A stretch of 64,000 nucleotides of DNA from Zoroaster sp. YZ-2022 (taxonomy: Eukaryota; Echinodermata; Asteroidea; Forcipulatida; Zoroasteridae), in the NCBI GenBank assembly GCA_029582265.1, contig CM055817.1, positions 28,390,258-28,454,257 of the forward strand, given 5' to 3'. The notes under the pieces were generated by a model. The model saw nothing but the letters and a program-made list of their open reading frames with translations. It was not told the DNA's origin and made no database searches. Positions 1 to 9,110 of the stretch are shown one piece after another. Made by a program: the position numbers and the translations under genes. Position 1 is the first letter of the stretch, and every line of letters starts with the position of its first letter.

Positions 1-1294
1 AAATTAGAAGTTCTGACTTGCAAGTATTTTATTTTCCGATGGATCGGCTGACATTTTACGTTTTTTTTTAAATCTCATTTTGAATTGGTAAAACAAATAA
101 TAATCCATGCGGCCCCCAATGAGGAAGCGGGCGGGGACGCTAAACATGTTTTTTTTTACTTCGCCTAATGTGCTTATAATGCCAGTTGTGAATTTGAGGT
201 ACGTAAATGTTTGGGTCTACCCATTTCTGTAATCTGGAGATATCCTTGGTGAAAGGGAAGGTAGGCCTATAACATATGTATTTGGTTATACGTACGTACG
301 TTAATTTCAACCCTCTATAGGCCTAGGTTTAAAGAAATATATCATAAAACTAAAAACCTGTGCATGTTTCATCACAATAGGAGTACAGTTTTTTTTAAGT
401 TTTTTTTTTAAATGCTACACAACAATTCCTGTTGTATCCATATGAAAACATTTCAGACCGAATAATGATGATCGATAAGTGTACCAAGTTTACAACAAGT
501 TAGTTTTAGATAGCAATTTGTTAATTAGCCTAGATAATCTGGCAATTGCTAATGTTGCACCGTAATTGATGTTGTGAATTATGTATTGCACTCAGCCATA
601 TACGCAATTAAGATCTTTGATCAACAAATTAAACCTACATTATAAAGTCACATGGCTGATGGATTATAAAAGCTTATCTTAGCTTCATCTTGTTTTAATT
701 GGACTTTTTTATATTGTTCCCTGTCAATTATCATGCTACGTGAGTGATCACCAGCTAACAGTTCATTAAAAAAGTCCTTGTGTTTTATATAAATAATGTG
801 TTAGCAAACAATGCTCGAGGCAAATAGCTATTAAGGTATGGCATCCATTGTATTTTAATTGGTTGAGGGATTGTGAAATAAATGATTGCATGATGTACGT
901 ACTAAAACACTACACAGCAACCTGAATAGAAACAAATGGAATTAGAACAAAATACGATGTAGGGAAAATAGGAAATATGGACTGACCCAGAATATTTAAA
1001 GCCCCTATAGTATACTATGGGGAAACAAAAGTGGACAACTAATTATTTTGTATTTGGACAGTTTTAACGTTTTTGTAAAATACATTTTTCCTAGTTTCTG
1101 GAAGCAGAACATCAGACTGGAAGTTTTAAAGTGGTCTAGAGAGAGAGAGAGAGGTAGAGGCTCAGACGAATAAACCTTGTGATAAATAGACTTCCAATTA
1201 TTATATTTTAAGTGAATTTGCTTGAAAAATCATCGGGAGAATCACACAGAAACTTGTAGTCGACTTCGTATTTATGAGTACAAGTTGTTTTATA
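1..1294. other. Non-coding stretch, no gene seen
   Basis: The sequence is AT-rich with homopolymer runs and a short (GA)n run near 1140-1152. I see no open frame with a recognisable domain and no splice-bounded exon. Bases 1-184 are not shared with the right arm; the rest is mirrored at about 51050-52165. Confidence 0.5.
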
Positions 1295-1814
1295 GGTTTT
1301 CCCGGCCAATTTCGGAAAAAAATAATTCAATTTGATACCCGGCTCATTCAATTTCGTTTGAAAATAAATGCTCAGCTACATCAGCATTCAACAGTTAAAA
1401 AGAGTCATTCAATTTCAACACCTGAGCGATCACTCGACAAATAAGATCATTCAATTTCAACACTTGAGCATTCACTCGACAAATAAGATCATTCAATTTC
1501 AAATGGTCGCTAAGTTCATTCAATTTCGTCAAAGCCAGCAGCAACAGGCTGGTGCGCTTCGATGACTCTGAATTTGATTGCACCTATTGCGAAAATGTGG
1601 TAGATATTCAACATAAGAATGGTGATCTTGTAGTTTTGAATGCCTATAAACGAAATAGAATGAAAAGAAAGAAATCATGTGTGCACGAAAACGAAATTGA
1701 ATGCAATAATATCGAAAGATAAACCCTAGTTGGATTGAATTATCAAAATCGCGTGAATTTGAAAGCGTGTTGATGAAATTGAATGATTTTTTGTTGAAAT
1801 TCGCCGGGAAAACC
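1295..1814. mobile_element. MITE with 40-bp TIRs and mirrored subterminal motif
   Basis: The ends are inverted copies: GGTTTTCCCGGCCAATTTCG on the left and the complementary sequence with GCCGGGAAAACC on the right, flanked by TATA on both sides. The interior carries a repeated 10-12 bp word, ATTCAATTTC, in one orientation in the left half (near 1325, 1346, 1405, 1449, 1490 and 1518) and as GAAATTGAAT in the right half (near 1692, 1732 and 1776). Such arrays are commonly transposase-binding sites. The short open frames here are by-products of the repeats. The superfamily is not assigned. The same 520-bp element is at 50528-51047. Confidence 0.75.
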
Positions 1815-2306
1815 TATATTAGAAGAAATATGTGCACCTAAGTGTCAATTTTATATCTTGCAAGTTCTTAGTGTCATCTGTTTGAGTTAAACAAATGAAA
1901 CTAGAGGTTAAACTTTTGAAGAAAATGCTGACTTGGGTTTCGGATGTATTGATAATATTGGGCACTGATGCCTCAAGTTCTTTGTTTAGTGTTAAGAAAG
2001 TTATGATATAGTGAAATAAACTGAAAAGGCGCATTAATTGTAGTCCTTGGATACAAAAGTTACATTGTGTGTTCCATAAGCGTCCAAGTAGTACTAACTC
2101 GTCCAAACGTAATTTTAGGCAAGACCCGATCGACAGGACGGGTGGGTAGATGAGACTGTGAGAGGGAGTTTTTTGGGGGACAGTAGGTGGCAGGAGACTG
2201 ATGAGGTGTTTGTTATTGTTCGAAATTAACATTATTGTTTGCAGTATTATCTGTACAGATATTACTACAATAGTACAAAATTGCAACAAATCGGCTACAT
2301 GTATAT
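1815..2306. other. Non-coding stretch, no gene seen
   Basis: There is an open frame on the - strand (1819-2289) with no recognisable domain and no splice context. It is preserved in the right arm, but both arms are near identical throughout, so that is not evidence of selection. Confidence 0.4.
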
Positions 2307-2456
2307 TCTCCTGAGGACGATCAGAGCATACTGATCGAAACGTCGAGTTGTACCCCCAGTTCTTTTCAGAACTAATTACTACTCAATTGAGATTCCACAT
2401 GGTGTCACCGCAATTAGTCTTACTTATCATCCTCACCATGCAAAGCTACAAGTTTT
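2307..2456 (+). mobile_element. Solo Penelope terminal unit with hammerhead-like motif
   Basis: This 150-bp insertion is flanked by a perfect 10-bp target duplication, ACATGTATAT, at 2297-2306 and 2457-2466. The right arm has the uninterrupted single copy of that site at 50036-50045. The unit contains the hammerhead-type core CTGAGGA (2311-2317), a 6-bp stem II (GATCAG 2319-2324 with CTGATC 2331-2336), then GAAAC and GTC (2342-2344), with GAG following. The same unit occurs in diverged form at 10555, 11888, 13397, 14968 and 20115. Hammerhead motifs are known in terminal repeats of Penelope-like elements and in small retrozyme-type elements of animals. One extra base lies between the core and stem II. 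Confidence 0.75.
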
Positions 2457-2466
2457 ACATGTATAT

Positions 2467-3590
2467 TGATAATTATTGGGACACTGAGTTCTTTGTTTAG
2501 TATTTACGATATATTGAAATAAACTTAAAACGCATTAACTGTAATCATTGTATACGCACACATTTCATTGTCCCCAAGACGTTTGAGACAATTTGTATGT
2601 GGATAAATGCAAAGGATGCAACGAATCAAGTTAATGCCATCCATTAAATGTGTGCAACGATTCTCAAACGATTCAGACATACGAAGATAAAGAACATCGT
2701 ATTGTAGAATCAACCCATGTGTTCAAACCCTGTAGCTGTGTACAAACACTACGTCGTCACGTAATCATACCAACGTGAACAGTCCCTGTGGAAATTTCCC
2801 ATTCTGCAAAAAACCACCACCGACAAGAGTTGAATGACAACAGCACGTGCACTATTTTTTTTATTGATATCGTGATAAAGGGTGAGAAAGGATGATAGCA
2901 CATTCTGCCAATAACATTTCGAAGTTTATATTGAATACATCATAATCTTCGCAAATTAGACTAAAATGTTAATGAAATAATATTTACTGACGTAATGATG
3001 ACGTAATTGGTTTTAGAAACTAGGTCACATTATGGGCTTTCATATGGTGCATGTTTTGTTTTTATGCGAAAATGCCAAGTGCTTATATGACAGCTCGTAT
3101 GTCGAGTTTTGTTTAGGTCGAGTTTTCACAAGGGTCGAGATGTCTTAACCCCCTGCAGGGTCACACTCTTTGTTTAGGTCGACTTGTCCGTTCTCGCCAA
3201 TCTATATTTTCCGCCGATTGGACTAAAATGTTAATAAAATAACATTTACTGAGGTAATGATGACGTAATTGGTTCTACAAAACTGAGTCACATTACGAGC
3301 TTTCATGCTGCATGTTTTGTGATGCATTTGATGCTCTGTCGGACATCATCCATCGACAACTTTCACGTGTTAAACCTATGGGATTTTGGCGGAAACAAGA
3401 AGAAAAATAATCGAACAAAAACAATAGGCTTTCGACGGCCAGTCTGAAACCCTAATAAACAAATTATTCTATAAAAAAGAACAAATGTCGACTACTTTTT
3501 GTTTTCTTTGTTATTCCCTCTTAATGCGTTTATTACATGTATGTAAACGGGCAGTGGAATTTCACAGGATGTGATAATGAAGTTGATTTT
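2467..3590. other. Non-coding stretch, no gene seen
   Basis: No coding signal is recognised. Two diverged copies of a roughly 250-bp segment, beginning with a motif like TAATGATGACGTAATTGGTT, lie near 2985-3150 and 3250-3320, suggesting an old local duplication. Confidence 0.4.
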
Positions 3591-3664
3591 ATTGCATTGC
3601 ATTGCAACGCATTGCAACGCATTGCATTGTATTGTATTGTATTGTACAGTATATTGCATTGCAT
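3591..3664. repeat. (GCATT)n microsatellite
   Basis: This is a pentanucleotide run of GCATT with interspersed GCAAC and GTATT variants. It directly abuts the MITE at 3672 and is mirrored at 48831-48893 with fewer copies. Confidence 0.85.
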
Positions 3665-3671
3665 TGTACAA

Positions 3672-3845
3672 CAGCGGCGTAGCCATGGGGGGCCTAGGGG
3701 GCACGTCCCCCACAAATTTCCAGTTCCACCAGGTGCGCCCCCCCCCACGAAAAATCATGATAGTGCCCCCTCCCCCCCCCAAAAGGGAAAAACCCATACC
3801 CCTGTGCTCCCCCCACCCACTGAAAATTTCCTGGCTACGCCGCTG
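3672..3845. mobile_element. hAT-type MITE
   Basis: This 174-bp element has TIRs CAGCGGCGTAGCCA and its complement TGGCTACGCCGCTG. It is flanked by a perfect 8-bp duplication, TTGTACAA, at 3664-3671 and 3846-3853. The 8-bp duplication and CAG-starting ends fit the hAT superfamily. The interior is rich in C and G runs and has no coding capacity. The right-arm copy is at 48637-48822. Confidence 0.85.
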
Positions 3846-3853
3846 TTGTACAA

Positions 3854-5397
3854 GTTCAAACCTGCATTAAAAACTCTGACTTGGTAGCCAGAAAATAAGA
3901 CTGATGGATCACCCAACCACTTATATTGTCTCATTTGAGTAATCACCCATTAAAAAAATAAATCTTATGGTTTCAAGTAATATCAATCAAACTGCTTTGG
4001 GGACAGACAACCACTTAATGTTGCCGTTGGCAAACAACGATGCTCACGTCCAAACTATTAATTAGCAAAGGGATGGTAAATTATAAAATGATTACGTGCT
4101 TTCTTGGTTGTCTGAGACCATCATACTAAGCATCAAACATGTACGTACAACAACGTAGTTGCAGATCCAGGGGACGTGTGTCCCGCCCCGCCCACCTTTA
4201 TTCAAAATCAACCATGTATAAAAAATAAAATAAAATAGAACCAATACGAAACGAACAAATATTAATTTAATGTTTTATTGAGTGTATCAGAGTGCAATTG
4301 TAATTATGTGATTCTACCGAAATCTGACTGAATTGGAAAGAGCTCAGAAATGAGAAATAGCCAAACAATGAATATATATAAAACCCTTAATAAAGCAATA
4401 TCAGGCAATGTTATTCTTTTGTAATGCCCGTTGCTAGGGTAAATGAAGTACCTATGTAAGAAGTTAATTACTTAAATTATACCAAATGAAATTTTTAACT
4501 TTAAAGGGCAATAACTCTGTTTAGCGATTTTCGTAAAAACATACTTAAAAATTACGTAATTCCGCTTTTGCAAGTCCAACTATAAGAAAGCTATCATTGT
4601 AAAGCTGAAGATCTCTACTTTCATTATCAATAACCAAATCAATTTTGATTTCTTGCCCAAATGTGTCGGATTTTGGTATAACATATCACATAAAAGTATG
4701 CTACAAAATTAATTTACGAAGTGAAATATTTTTAAATATTTTTGTTGCTTATAACTCACAAAGTGACTGCAGGTGTGGCTTTCCACCTTGCCGTATGGAT
4801 TAAATATGCTGAACGTACACTGACTGCATGCATGGTGCAATTTCTTTTCTCAGGCAGATTTACAGTCACTTTCGTTGGGATGTTAAGTTCAACAAACTAT
4901 ATCGAATGAGGTCATACAAATTTCCGTATGTCGCTGTAATAGGGCGCTTTACCTATCTGTTGGCCATTTTGGTCAAAAACAGTATTTTCCACATACATGT
5001 ATTTTAATATGCTGGGGTTGCCATTGCAACCTTGAATAGACCCACATCGTTGATTTGGGTATGAGAGGGGAGTCCTAGGAAAAAAATCAGAAAATATTTG
5101 CATGGTTGGTCGAACACGAGAAAATTTGAACGAGTCACTAATGTGCCTACCAAAACATTGTCTGGATATCAGGCATATTCAGCTGGTGCCTTCATTACAT
5201 ACGTTCACCTTTTCTTACAACATAAGGTGAAAGTTACAGGTAGCAGCGGAGCACTGGTTTTTTTTGCATGCTAGCTCCCCGATATATAGTTCAAGGTCCA
5301 ACGGTCCATTATATGACACCATCTTTCGTCAGTTTTCCCAGCCAAAACTAACTCAACTGCTGTCAAGTCAAGTTTCATTTTGATTTATTCAAAGAAG
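3854..5397. other. Non-coding stretch, no gene seen
   Basis: I see no domain-bearing open frame and no exon with both splice sites. It is mirrored at about 47038-48628. Confidence 0.4.
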
Positions 5398-5413
5398 ACC
5401 ATCACTCATCTTG

Positions 5414-5557
5414 ATTTAGTTTTGCTCTACGTGTGTATAGCACTGTATACTCAGTGCTTTTCGAGTGTGTGAAAAAACTGCACAGGCGACTCGGGCGGGA
5501 TTCGAACCCACGACTTCCTGCTTACTAGTGCAGACGTCTTAACCTCTCGACGTCTTA
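5414..5557 (-). mobile_element. tRNA-derived SINE
   Basis: This 144-bp insertion is flanked by a 16-bp duplication, ACCATCACTCATCTTG, at 5398-5413 and 5558-5573. On the - strand it starts with a tRNA-like head: an A-box-like GAGAGGTTAAGACG and a perfect B box GGGTTCGAATCCC. The head is not a functional tRNA because the 3' acceptor strand CGAGTCGCC has no matching 5' strand. The same insertion is at 46878-47021 in the right arm. Confidence 0.8.
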
Positions 5558-5738
5558 ACCATCACTCATCTTGTTACTTTTTTCTTGACCATGTTTATTT
5601 TTTATCCCCAATCATACAAACTCAAAGGAACGATACACTTTCGGTACAAACAAATTATGTAAGTGTACCACATTTTATAAGGATCAAGAGATATGTATAA
5701 AAAAAACTGAAAGTTTCATTCTGTCGAAAATAGAGAAA

Positions 5739-5905
5739 ATGTATTCACATTGTTTGTATTCATTCCAATGTAGATTTTCTGTCTTCAGATACTTTACTAA
5801 AAACAAAAGCAGGGAGAGAGATATTCACATTGTTTGTATTCATTCCAATGTAGAATTTCTGTCTTCAGATACTTTACTAAAAACAAAAGCAGGGGAGAGA
5901 TATTT
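5739..5905. repeat. 80-bp tandem repeat, about 2 copies
   Basis: The unit contains TTCACATTGTTTGTATTC and TCAGATACTTTACTAAAAAC. Two copies are present here, against about 15 in the right arm (45530-46708). Confidence 0.9.
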
Positions 5906-5998
5906 CAAGAGATATTTTAAACCGTCATCAAGTTTAAACCAAGTTAAGTTTTACGTAAAATTGTGATTATTAATTACATGTATATTGTTTGAGAATAC

Positions 5999-6258
5999 CT
6001 GCAAATAAATAATTGTTAATTGTTTGTATGTTTTAAAAACGTAATAACACACAATGTCAGTATCCACAATGGTCCACGCTTGCAGCATGTTTTTCTTAAG
6101 TTTTCTCCGTAGTTTTCTCAAGGCTGATAGCTTATGAATTATTAATGAAGGGCCTAGGACTGTTAACTCATTTTGTAGTATTCTGTCAAATTCCATGAAG
6201 AACAATGAAGGCATATAGTATAACCAATCTGATCCAAGTTCAGCCAACATTTCCTGGA
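5999..6258 (-). CDS. Candidate internal exon, unknown protein
   Basis: On the - strand an 86-residue frame is bounded by a good acceptor (TTACAG before the exon at 6258) and a donor-like CAG/GTATTC at 5999. The peptide begins QEMLAELGSDWLYYMPS and contains a basic, leucine-rich stretch (IIHKLSALRKLRRKLKKN), which could be helical. I do not recognise the family, and no flanking exons were found. The right-arm copy (45150-45410) carries a 1-bp insertion that breaks this frame just after KKNMLQA. The call is a weak exon candidate. It could also be a chance frame or a transposon remnant. Confidence 0.3.
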
Positions 6259-6261
6259 CTG

Positions 6262-8626
6262 TAATTTAAGTATATTTTAGGACATCCTGATTAAATTAAT
6301 TGTCTCAAATTTGTCCTAAACGAAAAAGTGCGCCCTCACGCAATTAAGCTCTTCATATTAAATAGCCCAATTTTAACACATTACGACATTGTTTATATAA
6401 AGAACAGTGCCAGTTTTGTGAAAATCCGTGACCATGACCTTTCTGGAAACTCTTAAAATATTGTTAAGAAATATTTCATTCCATACAGTTTGTATTTAAC
6501 ATTTAAACTCTCTTTTATTTGCATTTAAAGTTTTTATCAAACGAATCAATTTGAATTGAGCATAGTCTGAAAGTTGTACCCTGTTGTGATGTTTTACATG
6601 TTCGATAGTGTTATCAAAATATGCATAACATTTTTCAACTTTTTAAACAAGATATAAAGCATTCAACGGCAGTTTTGTAGAGAAAGTATGTCACCTTAGA
6701 TGTCACTGCAAGTGAAATAGACTTGCCAAGATAACTTTTCTCAGAACAGTATGTCACATTCCAACAAAGCAATCTAACAAATTTATAGCGGGATTCAAAG
6801 TTCGTAAACCAGTGTACACGTGTTTCCGGGGTACCAATTACTCCTGCATTACATAATTGTCAGTGACTAAATATGTGAAAAGCACAACTGATTTATGGTA
6901 GTTCTGATAAGGATCTTTGGTTTAAAACTCAACATTCTGATCAGTGTGTTATGATTGGGGTTTCCCTTAACTTTTTGTTCACTAGTCGGTTGGACCAGTA
7001 AGTTTAACTTTTTGTTCACTAGTCGGTTGGACCAGTAAGTTTAACTTTCAGCTTTTCCGCAAGCATTTTCACTGGTCTGCATGTTTTTCAAGTTATTTTT
7101 ATAAGAATCTGCAAGATGGACCACAACTGTCAATATTTTTGAGGAAGGACAAAGACAGTTGGAGATTGCCAACCAGGATTCAATGCATGTTATTTTGACT
7201 ATCCCGCTGGAGTACGAGGGGTTTTGACTAGTCCGCTGTACTGGCATTTGGCCTGCAGACCACTGGCAAATTCAAACCCTGCTGCCCAGATTGCTTATTA
7301 ACAGGAGAAACACACTACTTAATTGCCACTTTCCACCATGATAAGCTGGAAACTTGTGCTTTTATGTGCATGTCACAAACAGTCTCAGAGTTTTCAGTTT
7401 TCCATCAAAATGAATTATTCATGTGTATGAAAACGTCAGTTGTAAACAAATCACTCTTACAGCATCCAAAGTATTCCAAAGGCCACATTTGTTTCCATGA
7501 TTTGAAAGGAAGGTACATTTTATAACCAGATTATCAACCCTCCTACACGTGGAGGCACTCCGATCCACAAAATTCTGCTCTTGAGCAACCTTCAGTACAT
7601 ACATGTACAAGCCTGCTGTCCTTTCAAGTAATCTTACAAAATCAACTGTGACACCCAAGGTCACTGTAAATGTTTGAACATATTAGTATGGCCTGCATTA
7701 ATGTATCAATGGGAGACCACCTTACCCTGCAATCTCAGTGGTGTGACAGTGCACAGAAGGGTAACCATAGGAGGCCACTGGCAACAGCTAATGGTTTGGA
7801 GTGGCCTGAATGGGTTGTTTAAAAAATAGCACCGATTGTATGCCGGTAGGTCGATTGACTGTACTCAAATGTGTGTACATGTGTGGAAAGCGTACACATG
7901 TATATACTGTACTGTTTTTAATTGAGACAGGATGGCAAGGATTACACTGGATTATGTTGCAAGTGTCCGTTATTTTATATTCCATGTCCTATGCCTAAGC
8001 AGCCATGTTTTCATACAAACTGTACTTCTAAAACCAAGAGAGGGCGCTGTAGCATGTTAGTGACTGAACTTAAGTGTGCAATATCAACACATACTATAAT
8101 ATAGTGTGCCTGACAGATAACTAATCTACACTGATTGGCTAAAATTGCGCATTCAGCATGATGTGGAAGCTAGAATGTGACACACTTCTTAAGAGCCAGC
8201 CTCATCTGGCCTTAAACAACCATTTAAGGCCAGTCTTCTCATAAAATCAGAATCTCTTAATTATCTTGGGCATTTATGCATATAGGATATAGACTTCTGG
8301 GGTCAAAGTCAGGGGTGAAAATGGACCTCGTATTCAGCTCGGTCCATTATCACTCATTGATATACCCCATGAGTGTTGATCCCCATGCATCACTCAAATG
8401 CAATAGCAAAGAGAATTTCATGACATGAACAACGGTAAAATAGCTTGATTTAAGTGTCAGTGCGCAGTAGATTGCTTCACTTGTGTATTTGCATGAATAT
8501 TAACCAGCTTTTATGATTTCTCAAAAATTTCCACATGAGTTTTCACAGGTCAGTTTATATACATATTGGTGGACCTCATGAACTGAGTACAATATGGAAA
8601 ACAAATAGCAGGTTTTGAACTAGAGA
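6262..8626. other. Non-coding stretch, no gene seen
   Basis: Several frames of 60-80 codons occur, none with a recognisable domain. A 32-bp direct duplication (TTTTTGTTCACTAGTCGGTT core) lies at 6973-7039 and is absent from the right arm, where the sequence is single copy. Confidence 0.4.
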
Positions 8627-8630
8627 TTAA

Positions 8631-8938
8631 CCTTCCTACTATTGCTGCACTTTAATGGGAAGTTGCTACAGAGGTCAAAACCAGTCAACTGATTGTTTTG
8701 ACTGTTGACCCAAATGTGCACACAGGGGCATTTTTGACTGGTTTTTACTGTCATTTTGGCCACCCTGAACAAGACCAGACAATGCCTTTACCAGTCAAAA
8801 ACGGTTGACTCATTTTGACCTGTAAATGTACTTGCTACATGTAAGGTTTGACAGTGTTTGACTTTTAAGTGCACTAGATATATCTTGGCAAGTATATCAA
8901 CATTTTGACTGATTTTGACCCTTGTAGTAGTCGGAGGC
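8631..8938. mobile_element. TTAA-type MITE, present only in left arm
   Basis: This 308-bp element is flanked by TTAA at 8627-8630 and 8939-8942. Its ends are imperfect inverted repeats (CCTTCCTACTATTGC on the left, GCCTCCGACTACTAC on the complement of the right). The interior repeats TTTTGACTG/TTTTGACC words. The right arm has a single TTAA at the same place (42814-42817), so this is a clean presence/absence difference. The TTAA target fits piggyBac- or Kolobok-type elements. A diverged copy is at 9619-9928. Confidence 0.8.
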
Positions 8939-9110
8939 TTAATGTAAATACTAGTTCATGCGCATGACCACAAACGCGATTTTGTTTTGTTTTAGTTTTT
9001 TGTTTGTTTTGTTTGTTTGCAGAAGTTCAACACATTTAAATTTGGAAGATTACCGTGCCTTTAAATTAATGGGTTTTTTGGGGGGGGTTTTGGGGTTGTT
9101 GTTTTTTCAG

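Noticed and set aside
1819..2289. 156-codon - strand gene, open in both arms
   Set aside because: Both arms are nearly identical at the DNA level, so conservation is not informative. There are no domains and no splice context.
3492..3887. Overlapping 70-116 codon frames on both strands
   Set aside because: They result from the GCATT microsatellite and the low-complexity C/G-rich hAT MITE.
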